DNA from: Magnetococcales bacterium
Lineage (GTDB): Bacteria > Pseudomonadota > Magnetococcia > Magnetococcales > Magnetaquicoccaceae
DNA length: 64,000 nt
Direction: 5' to 3'
Assembly: GCA_015231375.1 (NCBI GenBank)
Contig: JADGBT010000007.1
Span: 55,084-119,083 of the forward strand
Shown here: one piece after another, positions 1 through 8,041 of the stretch
How positions within the stretch are numbered: position 1 is the stretch's first letter
Layout: every line of letters starts with the position of its first letter
The notes under the pieces: generated by a model
What the model was told of the DNA's origin: nothing
The model's input: the letters and a program-made list of their open reading frames with translations, nothing else
Database searches by the model: none
Program-made: the position numbers and the translations under genes

Positions 1-552
1 GCCCACGCGGAACTGTTCCGACGGCAGGGATTGGGGCTTTTTCTGTTCGACTATCGCGGTTACGGCCAAAGCGAGGGAGAGCCCAGCGAGGATGGACTGT
101 ACGCCGACTCCCTGGCCGCTTACGCCCATCTCAGCGGTCCTTTGAAAATCGCTCCTGCGCGCATCGTCTATTTCGGCCACTCCTTGGGCGGGGGCGCGGC
201 CACCTGGCTGGCGCTCCGTCATTCGCCCCGCGCCTTGATCCTGGAAGGCACCTTTTTGTCCATCCCCGCCGTGGGCGAGGATCGGTATCCCTATCTGCCG
301 ATCCGACTGTTGAGCCGGATCCGTTTCGACAATCTGGAACGGATCCGGGCGTTGTGTCTGCCGCTGTTGATCATCCACAGTCAAGACGACGAGGTGATCG
401 CCCCGCATCACGGTCGCGCCCTGTTCGAGGCGGCGGCCTGCGCTCCCCGGAAAAGTTACCTGGAGACCCGAGGCCGTCACAACGTCAGTTTCAATCAAGG
501 AGGCGCGCTGGCGGAAGAGGGATTGCGGCGGTTTCTGGCGAGCGTTCCTTAA
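1..552 (+). CDS. alpha/beta hydrolase, 5'-truncated (BEM46/ABHD-like)
   Basis: The reading frame is open from the first base, so the gene begins outside the window and lacks its N-terminus. It shows the serine-hydrolase hallmarks in the right order: FDYRGYGQSEG (oxyanion/NG region), nucleophile elbow GHSLGG with the Ser codon at 181, an Asp in HSQDDEVI near 385, and a His in RGRHN at 478. This layout fits the BEM46/ABHD13-type alpha/beta hydrolases, which hydrolyse esters or thioesters; the substrate cannot be told. It ends 30 bases before a convergent gene. Family call is firm, function is not. Confidence 0.85.
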   Translation, partial: AHAELFRRQGLGLFLFDYRGYGQSEGEPSEDGLYADSLAAYAHLSGPLKIAPARIVYFGHSLGGGAATWLALRHSPRALILEGTFLSIPAVGEDRYPYLPIRLLSRIRFDNLERIRALCLPLLIIHSQDDEVIAPHHGRALFEAAACAPRKSYLETRGRHNVSFNQGGALAEEGLRRFLASVP

Positions 553-582
553 GAAAAACAGAAGGCGCGCGCCGGCCGTCCC

Positions 583-1092
583 TCAAACGGACGGCAAAGA
601 GGACAGCTCCATGGCGCTGTTTTCCACCTCGGCCAGCACGATGTCGATGCGCGCATCGGCAGGATCGGCGCCGTTCAACACATTGCGCGCCACGGCGGCC
701 CTCAGGGCCTGCGGATCCTGCGCGTCCCAGGCCGCCAGATAGGCGTCACGACGGCCCGTCCCCTGCAACACCAGCTTCTTCATGCGCCGCCCCATGCCCA
801 TGTCGGTCACTCCCCGACAGCGCAGACTCTCCTCGAATCCCTCGTAGGTCATCTCCCACAACGCCTGGGACAACGCCTGACTGTTTTCCTGGTGACGCAA
901 CCGGTGCAACAGGCCGGCGACCAGCAGGGTCATCACGTCGAATCGCAACGGAAAATCATCCGGAATCCCCAGCCGGTCCGCGTGCGTCAAGGCCAGAGCG
1001 CGGGTGGCCAACCGGTCGTAAAGCGCCATGGCCATGGGTCGCAACCCGTGGGATTGATCTTTTTTTGTCAAACTTCGCACAAACCACCACAT
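583..1092 (-). CDS. ubiquinol-cytochrome c chaperone family protein
   Basis: A 169-residue protein matching the bacterial ubiquinol-cytochrome c chaperone family (relatives of mitochondrial CBP3), which assist cytochrome bc1 assembly. The family pattern is visible: a helical N-terminal half with RFDVMTLLVAGLLHRL, then LWEMTYEGFEESLR followed by RGVTDMGMGRRMKK, and a GR-x2-AY segment. The ATG at 1092 gives a normal family length. It is divergent from bamE, with about 80 bases between the starts. The family is typical of alphaproteobacteria and mitochondria, which supports the lineage inference. No respiratory-complex genes are nearby. Confidence 0.8.
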   Translation of the reverse strand: MWWFVRSLTKKDQSHGLRPMAMALYDRLATRALALTHADRLGIPDDFPLRFDVMTLLVAGLLHRLRHQENSQALSQALWEMTYEGFEESLRCRGVTDMGMGRRMKKLVLQGTGRRDAYLAAWDAQDPQALRAAVARNVLNGADPADARIDIVLAEVENSAMELSSLPSV

Positions 1093-1099
1093 GGATACT

Positions 1100-1129
1100 T
1101 TGCTCCCGCCTTCGTCAATAGGGTATCAT
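1100..1129 (+). promoter_or_regulatory. candidate sigma70-like promoter for bamE
   Basis: TTGCTC at 1100-1105 and TATCAT at 1124-1129 are separated by 18 bases, about 40 bases ahead of the bamE start in the divergent intergenic space. Only a pattern match. Confidence 0.35.
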
Positions 1130-1170
1130 GGGATCCATCCCTACTACCGTTTCACCTGTCCGGGAAAACC

Positions 1171-1788
1171 ATGAACAGACCCCATCGCTCCCCGTTGTCC
1201 CTGTCACGCGTCGTCATCGTGGCCTTTGCCCTGGCGGGCTGTCAAGCTCAGATACACGAAAGCGGCGTCATTCTGACCCCGGAAGCCACGGCGAGAATCG
1301 AACCCGGCATCACCACACGCCACCAGGTGATCGAATGGCTGGGGCCGCCCACGCTCGTCAATCCCTTTCATGGCAACCGCTGGCTCTACATCCAGGATCG
1401 CAAGTACAAAAACGTGCAACGCACCTTCTCGCGGGTGGCCAACCGCCTGGAAATCACCTTCGACTCCAGCGGCGTGGTGCGGGATGTGCAAAAGAATTTC
1501 CAGGACAAACCCTGGGATCCCACCACCATGCCCGAAGCCGACAACGATCAGGGCTGGGTGAACTGGCTGTGGGATCGCCATTATGCCAAACCCGCCACCA
1601 ATCTGCCCGCTTCGGCCCAACCGCAACCGGAATCGGACGTCTCCCCCGCGACGCCACCCAAGGCCCAACCCGAATCCGACTCCAACGCCAAGTCACCCTG
1701 GTGGCGTTTCTGGTCCAAACAACCCGACATCGATCCGGATTCCGTGCAAACCATGCCTCCCGAAGCTTCCAACACCCCGGACCACTAA
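1171..1788 (+). CDS. bamE: outer membrane assembly lipoprotein BamE (SmpA/OmlA)
   Basis: BamE is a lipoprotein subunit of the BAM complex that inserts beta-barrel proteins into the outer membrane. The 205-residue product has a type II signal peptide with lipobox LAGC (Cys24). The SmpA/OmlA core follows: IEPGITTRHQVIEWLGPP, then NRWLYIQDRKYKN and a strand-rich segment ending FDSSGVVRDV. The ATG at 1171 is chosen because it places a correct signal peptide; the frame is open further upstream without one. The C-terminal about 70 residues are Pro/Ser/Gln-rich and look disordered, longer than in E. coli BamE. A purine-nucleoside phosphorylase-type gene follows after 3 bases. Confidence 0.88.
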   Translation: MNRPHRSPLSLSRVVIVAFALAGCQAQIHESGVILTPEATARIEPGITTRHQVIEWLGPPTLVNPFHGNRWLYIQDRKYKNVQRTFSRVANRLEITFDSSGVVRDVQKNFQDKPWDPTTMPEADNDQGWVNWLWDRHYAKPATNLPASAQPQPESDVSPATPPKAQPESDSNAKSPWWRFWSKQPDIDPDSVQTMPPEASNTPDH

Positions 1789-1791
1789 GGA

Positions 1792-2496
1792 ATGACCACT
1801 GCCTTGATTGGCGGAACCAGCCTGCTGGAGTCCCGTCGCTTTCAGGATGCGGCTCCGCGCCGTATCCAGACCCCCTATGGGGCCGTCACGCTGCTGGAAC
1901 AAAACGGTCTGCTCTTTTTGCAGCGGCACGGTCTGGGTACCTATCTGCCCCCCCACATGATCAACCACAAGGCCAACCTCTCGGCCTTGCATCTGGCCGG
2001 AGCCAAACGGATTCTAGCCATCAGTTCCGTGGGCAGCCTGCGTCTCGACCTCGCGCCGGGCACATTTGTGGTTCCGGACGACTTTCTGGCACCTCACGTC
2101 AATCTGTCGTACTTCGAAGACGCCCGTGGACACCAGACCCCCGGCTTCCACAGGGAGTGGCGTCAACGCATCCTCGGGGTGTGGCGCCAAACCGATCTGC
2201 CCGCCCCCCGCGACCAGGGCACCTACTGGCAAACCCAGGGCCCTCGCTTCGAAACCCCGGCGGAAATCCGCATGTATCAACCTTATGCCCATGTCGTGGG
2301 CATGACCGTGGCTTCGGAATGCATCCTGGCCGCCGATCTGGGGGTGCCCTACGCCGCCTTGTGCGTGGTGGACAACTACGCCAACGGCCTGATCGAGACC
2401 CCTCTCACCTTTGCCGCCTTTAAAGAACAGGTCAAAGCCAACGAGGCGCAACTCCTGCTGACTCTCGAAACCCTCCTGCTGACGCTTTCGCTATGA
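1792..2496 (+). CDS. 5'-methylthioadenosine/methylthioinosine phosphorylase
   Basis: A nucleoside phosphorylase of the MTA-phosphorylase/PNP family. It cleaves a purine nucleoside with phosphate to release methylthioribose-1-phosphate. Visible signs: N-terminal ALIGGTSL phosphate loop; SSVGSLRLDLAPGTFVVPDD in the middle; a MTVASECILAADLG segment where the family carries its nucleoside-binding Met-Thr; and CVVDNYANG near the end. At 234 residues it is on the short side, like the methylthioinosine-specific enzymes. Its stop overlaps the start of the next gene, an amidohydrolase of the MTA-deaminase type (ATGA). That pairing suggests methylthioinosine as substrate, the deaminate-then-phosphorolyse route known from Pseudomonas. 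Substrate preference is inferred. Confidence 0.78.
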   Translation: MTTALIGGTSLLESRRFQDAAPRRIQTPYGAVTLLEQNGLLFLQRHGLGTYLPPHMINHKANLSALHLAGAKRILAISSVGSLRLDLAPGTFVVPDDFLAPHVNLSYFEDARGHQTPGFHREWRQRILGVWRQTDLPAPRDQGTYWQTQGPRFETPAEIRMYQPYAHVVGMTVASECILAADLGVPYAALCVVDNYANGLIETPLTFAAFKEQVKANEAQLLLTLETLLLTLSL

Positions 2497-3755
2497 ACCT
2501 TCTCATTCGCAACACCCGTCTGCCGGGCGCTTCGGAACCGATCGATATCCAGATCTCCCAGGGTCGCATCCAGGCCATGGGTCCGGCCCTGACCCCCCTG
2601 GACCACTCGGAACTCCTGGACGCCCAGGGCATGGCCGCCACGCCAGGACTGGTCAACGGCCACACCCACGCCTCCATGACCTTGTTCCGGGGCTTCGGCG
2701 ACGACATGCCCTTGATGCAATGGCTGCAGACCCGCATCTGGCCCGCCGAGGCCCGCCTGACCGAAAACGATGTCTATTGGGGAGCCAGACTGGCCTGTCT
2801 GGAGATGATCCGCTCCGGAACCGTGGCCTTCGAGGATATGTACTGGCACTTTCACGGCATGGCCAGGGCCGTGGAAGAGAGCGGTCTGCGCGCCGGAGTG
2901 GGCGCGGTGATGATCGACGTGGCCGGAGAAGATCAGGCCGCCTCCTGCCGTCGTCTGACCGAGCAGACCTTCGAGGAGTCCAGCCGCTATTCCGAACGGG
3001 TCCGTTTCACGCTCACGCCCCATGCCATCTACACCGTCAGTCCGGCCAGTCTGCGCTGGACCGCCGAATTTTCCGCACGCCACGATCTGCCGGTCCACAT
3101 CCATCTCTCCGAAACCCACCACGAGGTGGAACAGTGTCTGCAACAACACGGGGTCCGTCCGGCGGTGCATCTGGATCGCCAGGGACTGTTGACCCCCCGT
3201 GTGCTGCTCGCCCACGGGGTGTGGCTGGACGACGACGAACTCGACCTGATCGCCGCCCGTGGCGCCACTCTGGTGACCAATCCGGTCTCCAACATGAAAC
3301 TGGCGGTGGGAGGGGTCTTTCCCTTCGCCCGGGCGGCGGCCCGCAACATCCCGATTGCCCTGGGCAGCGACGGGGCCGCCTCCAACAACTCCCTGGATCT
3401 GTTCCAGGAGATGAAATGCCTCGCCCTGATCCAGAAACACGCCCAGAACGATCCCACCGCGCTCCCGGCCCATGAGGCCTGGGATGTGGCCACCGGCGCC
3501 AGGGCCTCCCTGCTGGGTCGGTCGGGTCGTCTGGTTCCCGGCGAACGGGCCGATCTGCTGTTGCTGAGAAACGAGGATCCAGAGATGACCCCGGAACACG
3601 ATCTGGTCTCGAATCTGGTCTATGCCGCCACCGGACACGTGGTGGACACCATGATCGTGGATGGCAAGATCCTGATGAAAAATCGGATCATCCCCGGAGA
3701 GGAGGAGATTCGTCGTCAGGCCCGCGCCATAGCCGCCCGGGTGTGCGCGCCGTGA
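2493..3755 (+). CDS. mtaD: 5'-methylthioadenosine/S-adenosylhomocysteine deaminase (MtaD/TrzA family)
   Basis: A 420-residue metal-dependent amidohydrolase that would deaminate MTA or SAH to the inosine form. The fold's ligands are visible: NGHTHA (His57, His59), LPVHIHLSET, LAHGVWL and ALGSDGAASNNSLDLFQEMK. The SDGAASNN motif is typical of the MtaD/TRZ-ATZ group. It overlaps the upstream phosphorylase by four bases (ATGA) and the downstream CHAT-like gene by a few bases, so the three are probably co-transcribed. The phosphorylase neighbour favours MTA salvage over guanine or chlorohydrolase activity. Confidence 0.85.
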   Translation: MNLLIRNTRLPGASEPIDIQISQGRIQAMGPALTPLDHSELLDAQGMAATPGLVNGHTHASMTLFRGFGDDMPLMQWLQTRIWPAEARLTENDVYWGARLACLEMIRSGTVAFEDMYWHFHGMARAVEESGLRAGVGAVMIDVAGEDQAASCRRLTEQTFEESSRYSERVRFTLTPHAIYTVSPASLRWTAEFSARHDLPVHIHLSETHHEVEQCLQQHGVRPAVHLDRQGLLTPRVLLAHGVWLDDDELDLIAARGATLVTNPVSNMKLAVGGVFPFARAAARNIPIALGSDGAASNNSLDLFQEMKCLALIQKHAQNDPTALPAHEAWDVATGARASLLGRSGRLVPGERADLLLLRNEDPEMTPEHDLVSNLVYAATGHVVDTMIVDGKILMKNRIIPGEEEIRRQARAIAARVCAP

Positions 3756-4882
3756 ATCCCGCGTTGGAGTTGCGCATCCTTCGTTCCGAAGGCGGCTTTG
3801 CGACCCAACTGTCGTGGCAGGGTCGTCCGTTTTCGCCGCCCCGTTTGGTCACGGAAGGGGATTTGTCCACGTTGCGTCATGTGGTCGATGGGAGTCGGCA
3901 ACTGCTGAAATCCCCTGGCCCGGGGATCCTGGCCACAGAAGCGATCCTGACGGTGGGTGTCGAGCTGTTTCATCTGTGGCTCGCTCCGGATTGGGACGCG
4001 GCCATGTCACACCTGCCGGCGGGTCAATCGGTGATGCTGGCCGTGACTTCGGACGTGGCCGAACTGGTGCATCTGCCCTGGGAGTCCCTGACCCCTCCAG
4101 ATGGTCAACCTCTGGGGCTGACGCACCGCTTCGGCGTGCAGCGTCGCCCCTTTGGCCTGCCCGCCTTGAACCGTTGTCGCGCGCTTTCTCCGGGTCCGCT
4201 GCGTCTGCTGTTCATGGCCTGTTCCCCGCAAGGCTTTCACTGGCCCGAAGCGAAACAGGAAAAAGACGCCTTCCGGTTTTGTCTTCCGGATGAACAGAAT
4301 CCGGACGCACCCGCCGTCGAAGCCCACATCGTGCCAGGACCAGGATGGACCGATCTGGAACAGGCCATCCATCAACGTCAACCCCATGTGATCCATCTGT
4401 CCGGTCCGGCGCTGATCCGGGGTACCCAGGGCTTTTTCGCTTTCGAGGAAGCGGATGGTCAGGCCGACGCCCGCACCGCCGGGGAGCTGGTCCGGGATCT
4501 GTTGCGCCACTCCGGGGCCGGATTGGTGATCCTGTCCGGTCGCGAATCGGGCAAGGCGCCCCCCATCGCGGCCAGCGGCGCCTTGGCCCAGGGGATCGTC
4601 GCCACCGGAGCGTTCTCCATGGTCCTGACCTGGCCTGAAACCTTGCTGGCGACAGAATCCATTCCCTTCCTGAGCGCCTTGTACCGCGAGCTGGCCTCGG
4701 GCACTGCGGTGGATCGGGCCTTGAATCTCGCCAGGCGGGCCATTCTCCCGTTGACCGATTCCCAGGGGCGTCCAGGCTGGAGTCTGGCCGCACTCCACGC
4801 CCGTGGCGAACAGCCCTATCTGTTCCATGCCGGTTTCCAGGTCAATGGATGCTCAAAACCGTTGCACGACGATGAAAAATGA
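3743..4882 (+). CDS. CHAT-domain-like protein lacking catalytic His and Cys
   Basis: About 379 residues. The C-terminal two thirds follow the CHAT (caspase HetF-associated with TPR) layout: LPWESL near 112, a LLFMACSPQGF strand, then PHVIHLSGPA (about 214-223) and GLVILSGRESG (about 260-270). The closing pattern is repeat-free: ALYRELASGTAVDRAL then W-L-L. Active CHAT peptidases have H-x-x-G-H-G at the first motif and S-A-C at the second. Here they read HLSGPA and LSGRE, so both catalytic residues appear lost. No TPR or ATPase domain is attached. The start is GTG at 3743, or GTG at 3752 which overlaps the upstream stop as GTGA. Probably a binding or decoy protein rather than a protease. Confidence 0.68.
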   Translation: MRAVNPALELRILRSEGGFATQLSWQGRPFSPPRLVTEGDLSTLRHVVDGSRQLLKSPGPGILATEAILTVGVELFHLWLAPDWDAAMSHLPAGQSVMLAVTSDVAELVHLPWESLTPPDGQPLGLTHRFGVQRRPFGLPALNRCRALSPGPLRLLFMACSPQGFHWPEAKQEKDAFRFCLPDEQNPDAPAVEAHIVPGPGWTDLEQAIHQRQPHVIHLSGPALIRGTQGFFAFEEADGQADARTAGELVRDLLRHSGAGLVILSGRESGKAPPIAASGALAQGIVATGAFSMVLTWPETLLATESIPFLSALYRELASGTAVDRALNLARRAILPLTDSQGRPGWSLAALHARGEQPYLFHAGFQVNGCSKPLHDDEK

Positions 4883-4900
4883 CCAATAGTGCAAATTGCT

Positions 4901-4918
4901 GCCGGGTCGAATCCCGGC
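4901..4918 (+). other. hairpin resembling a tRNA T-arm
   Basis: GCCGGG-TCGAAT-CCCGGC is a perfect 6-bp stem with a 6-nt loop, in the 83-base gap before the phosphofructokinase gene. The GGGTCGAATCCC core is like a tRNA T-arm minus one loop T, but no acceptor, D or anticodon arms fit around it. No T-run follows, so it is a poor terminator. It may be a tRNA fragment or a chance stem. Confidence 0.35.
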
Positions 4919-4965
4919 TCCTGTCACGGACCCTTTGAAAAAAAGAACACGAAGGAAGGATAGCC

Positions 4966-6183
4966 ATGAAACCCGGCAAAGTTCTGGTCGCCCAAGGCGG
5001 CGGCCCCACGGCGGTCATCAATCAATCCCTGGTGGGCGCGGTGCTGGAAGCACGCAAGTTCCCCCGCGTGGAACGGGTCTACGGCGCGCTGTACGGCGTG
5101 CGCGGGATCATCGACGAAGCCTTTCTGGATCTCACCCAGGAGACCACCCACAACCTGGAACGGGTCGCGGATACCCCTGGATCGGCCTTGGGTTCCACCC
5201 GGGACAAGCCGGACGAAAAATATTGCGCGGAAATCCTCAAAGTCCTGATGGCGCATAATATCCGTTGCTTTTTCTACATAGGCGGCAACGATTCGTCGGA
5301 TACCTTGCGCATTGTCGAAGACTTTGCCAAGAAAGCCCATTACGACCTGATCACCATCCACATCCCCAAGACCATCGACAACGATCTCATGGTCAACGAC
5401 CACACGCCCGGCTATCCTTCCGCAGCCCGCTTCGTGGCCAGCGCCTTCGCCGGCATCAATCTGGACAACCGGGCACTGCCGGGGGTCTACGTGGGTGTGG
5501 TCATGGGACGTCACGCCGGTTTTCTCACCGCCGCTTCGGCTTTGGGACGCAAATGCCGGGACGATGGCCCGCATCTGATCTATATGCCCGAACGCAATTT
5601 CGATATGGGTCATTTTCTCGGTGAGGTCAAATCCATCTACGACAAACTGGGCCGCTGCGTGATCGCCGTCTCCGAGGGAATCCACGACGCCCAGGGCACC
5701 CCGATTCTCTCTTCCCTGCTGGCCCGCACCCTGGAAAAAGATGCCCATGGCAATGTGCAGTTGTCCGGCACCGGTGCCTTGGCCGATTTGCTCACCAACG
5801 CCATCCGCGACAATCTGGGCATCAAACGGGTGCGGGGAGACACTTTCGGCTATTTGCAACGGTCGTTTCTCGGAGTGGTCTCGGACGTGGACCAGCGCGA
5901 GGCCCGGGAAGTGGGTGAAAAAGCCTGTCAATTCGCCCTGTGGAACCACGCCTGTGGTTCGGTGACCATCCATCGCATGGGCCACTACGCGGTGGAATAC
6001 CGCCTGGATCCCATGATCTCTCTGGCTGGCAAGACCCGCACCATGCCCGACATGTTCATCAATGCCCAGGGCACGGATGTCACCGACGCCTTCAAGTTTT
6101 ATCTGACCCCGCTGCTCGGTTCCGGCATGCCGGACGCCTTCCGGTTGCGGGCGCCCCGGGTACCCCGGATCCTGCCGGCTTGA
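4966..6183 (+). CDS. pfp: 6-phosphofructokinase, PPi-dependent type
   Basis: Phosphorylates fructose-6-phosphate in glycolysis, or reverses it, using pyrophosphate. The PFK fold is clear: AQGGGPTAVIN at the N-terminus, GGNDS at 106-110, PKTIDND at 134-140, and GYPSAARF and VVMGRHAGF further on. In ATP enzymes the phosphate-donor loop reads GGDGS and the catalytic loop P-G-TIDND. Here the Asp in GGNDS and the Lys in PKTIDND are the residues that mark PPi users. The 405-residue length fits that clade. An AAGGAAGG Shine-Dalgarno lies just before the ATG. Donor assignment is from these residues only. Confidence 0.88.
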   Translation: MKPGKVLVAQGGGPTAVINQSLVGAVLEARKFPRVERVYGALYGVRGIIDEAFLDLTQETTHNLERVADTPGSALGSTRDKPDEKYCAEILKVLMAHNIRCFFYIGGNDSSDTLRIVEDFAKKAHYDLITIHIPKTIDNDLMVNDHTPGYPSAARFVASAFAGINLDNRALPGVYVGVVMGRHAGFLTAASALGRKCRDDGPHLIYMPERNFDMGHFLGEVKSIYDKLGRCVIAVSEGIHDAQGTPILSSLLARTLEKDAHGNVQLSGTGALADLLTNAIRDNLGIKRVRGDTFGYLQRSFLGVVSDVDQREAREVGEKACQFALWNHACGSVTIHRMGHYAVEYRLDPMISLAGKTRTMPDMFINAQGTDVTDAFKFYLTPLLGSGMPDAFRLRAPRVPRILPA

Positions 6184-6306
6184 TGCATGATTCGGCCTGA
6201 CATCTCCCAGACCATCGGCAAGGATGCGCGCAAAAGGATGTTTCTTGCGGGGTTGAAATCGGGTATGCTGTGATTCATGCATTCGCAACAACCCGGAGTC
6301 ATCGCC

Positions 6307-6993
6307 ATGCCACAAGCCGCCACCTTTGATAGTGTCTGGGAGATGTTCCAGGCCATGGTTCGCGAGAACCGCGAACGAAGCGCCAAACTGGATCTTTTGT
6401 TCCAGGAGACCGACCGACAGTTCAAGGAGACCGACCGGAAAATGCAGGAGACCGATCGGCAGTTCAAGGAGACTGCCTTGCAATTCAAGGAGACGGATCT
6501 CAAGCTCCAAGAGACCGATCGTATGATCAAGGCCACCAGCGCGCAGATGAAAGAGACCGATCGCAAACTGGACCGGTTGGGCAGTCGTCTGGGGGAGTTT
6601 GTGGAAGGTCTGGTGGCGCCAGCCTGCAAGACCCTGTTCGCGCAACGGGGGATTCCTGTCCACATGGTGAGCCGTCGGGTGGAGGCCGATCTGCCGGGTG
6701 GTCGTCATCTGGAGATCGATCTGTTCGTGGTGAATACCGATGTCGTGGTGCTGGTTGAAGTCAAAAGCAAGCTCTCCATCGAGGATGTGCGGGAACATCT
6801 GGAGCGTTTGGAAGAGTTCAAGGCGTTTCTGCCGGTCTATGCGGACAAGCGGGCCATGGGCGCGGTCGCGGCCATGGTGATCGACGAGAACGTCTCCCGC
6901 TTTGCCATGCGCAAAGGGTTGTTTGTGATCGAACAGTCCGGCGATACCCTGCGTTTCGCGAATGACGAGGACTTTATCCCCCGCTCCTGGTAA
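6307..6993 (+). CDS. coiled-coil protein with C-terminal PD-(D/E)XK-like domain (DUF3782-type)
   Basis: The N-terminal half is a run of seven-residue units built on ETDRQFK/ETDRKMQ (codons from about 6403 to 6570), a clear heptad coiled coil encoded by 21-bp repeats. The C-terminal half reads VSRRVEADLPGGRHLEIDLFVV followed by VVLVEVKSKLS, the D...E-x-K pattern of a PD-(D/E)XK nuclease fold. Such proteins are usually annotated DUF3782 or nuclease-related; their role is unknown. The ATG at 6307 is preferred because GGAG lies 8 bases ahead; an in-frame ATG at 6277 exists. It stands alone between pfp and an unrelated gene. Confidence 0.72.
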   Translation: MPQAATFDSVWEMFQAMVRENRERSAKLDLLFQETDRQFKETDRKMQETDRQFKETALQFKETDLKLQETDRMIKATSAQMKETDRKLDRLGSRLGEFVEGLVAPACKTLFAQRGIPVHMVSRRVEADLPGGRHLEIDLFVVNTDVVVLVEVKSKLSIEDVREHLERLEEFKAFLPVYADKRAMGAVAAMVIDENVSRFAMRKGLFVIEQSGDTLRFANDEDFIPRSW

Positions 6994-7037
6994 AGACCCT
7001 CCTGTTTTTCTTTTGATCCCCCCAGTGAGGTCTGCTC

Positions 7038-8009
7038 ATGTCCCATCCTGATTATCGTGAATTCGATTGTCGTCGTTTGAGACTCAGACCTCTGGCGGAA
7101 CGGCAACACGACATGGACCTTTCCAGTCTGCTTCCTCTTGCCCCGCGACCGGTGCTCCACGATTCCTTGCGGGTGGTGGCCCGACAGATCCTCACGGCCC
7201 GCGAACGCGGGGCCGCCGTGGTGTTGATGCTCGGGGGACATGTGCCCCGTTCCGGGGTGCAGACTTATTTGCTGGACTGGTTTGAACAGGGACTCATCAC
7301 CGGCATGGCGGTCAACGGCGCGGTGGTGATCCACGATTTTGAACTGGCGCTCATCGGGGCCACCACCGAGAGTGTGGCCCGTTACATCCGTGATGGTCAG
7401 TTCGGCATGTGGCAAGAGACAGGACGGTTGAACGACATCATCACCTCGGCGGCCCAAAACGGTTTGGGACTGGGGGAGGCGGTGGGGCGGGAGATCGCCC
7501 AGGGTGATTATCCCCACGCCAACCGAAGTCTTCTGGCCGGAGCGTGGCGTCATGGGGTGGTGGCCACGGTGCATGTGGGCATCGGTCACGACATCATCCA
7601 TCCCCATGCCAACTGCGACGGCGCGGCCTATGGCCAGACCAGCCATCGGGATTTTTTGAGATTCGCCGCCCTGCTGGAGCGTCTTGAAGACGGGGTGGTG
7701 ATCAATTTCGGCAGCGCGGTCATGGCTCCGGAGGTCTATCTCAAGGCGTTGTCCATGGTGCGCAACGTGGCGGCGTCGGAAGGGCGTTCCATCTCCCGGT
7801 TCACCACCCTGGTTTGCGACTTGAAACCTTTGCCCGCCACGGTGAACGAGGAGCCGGGCAAACAGAATCCGGACTATTATTTTCGTCCCTGGAAAACCAT
7901 GCTTGCCCGGACCGTGGCGGATGGCGGCATGGGATTTTATGTGCAGGGCCGTCACGACGAGACCATTCCCCAACTGTGGAGCGCCTTGCGGGAAGAGTTG
8001 GGAGGGTGA
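7038..8009 (+). CDS. conserved protein of unassigned function, possibly deoxyhypusine-synthase-like
   Basis: A soluble 323-residue protein that I cannot place firmly. It has strong glycine-rich motifs: VVLMLGGHVPRSGVQ, VNGAVVIHDFELALIGATTE, GLGLGEAVGREIA, GIGHDIIHPHANCDGAA, VINFGSAVMAPEVYLKAL and FTTLVCDL. The alternation of hydrophobic strands with GG, NGA and FGSA turns suggests a Rossmann-like nucleotide-binding fold. The HDFELALIG segment recalls deoxyhypusine-synthase relatives, but the catalytic lysine region of that enzyme is not recognisable. GTGAGG lies about 9 bases ahead of the ATG. It is convergent with queE, so it is not in that operon. Confidence 0.6.
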   Translation: MSHPDYREFDCRRLRLRPLAERQHDMDLSSLLPLAPRPVLHDSLRVVARQILTARERGAAVVLMLGGHVPRSGVQTYLLDWFEQGLITGMAVNGAVVIHDFELALIGATTESVARYIRDGQFGMWQETGRLNDIITSAAQNGLGLGEAVGREIAQGDYPHANRSLLAGAWRHGVVATVHVGIGHDIIHPHANCDGAAYGQTSHRDFLRFAALLERLEDGVVINFGSAVMAPEVYLKALSMVRNVAASEGRSISRFTTLVCDLKPLPATVNEEPGKQNPDYYFRPWKTMLARTVADGGMGFYVQGRHDETIPQLWSALREELGG

Positions 8010-8041
8010 TCTTCTGGCTGGATCCGGAAACGATTTCTTTT

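Noticed and set aside
4924..6798. 624-codon minus-strand frame across pfp and the coiled-coil gene
   Set aside because: Spans two well-supported plus-strand genes; its composition is typical of antisense frames and no domain is recognisable.
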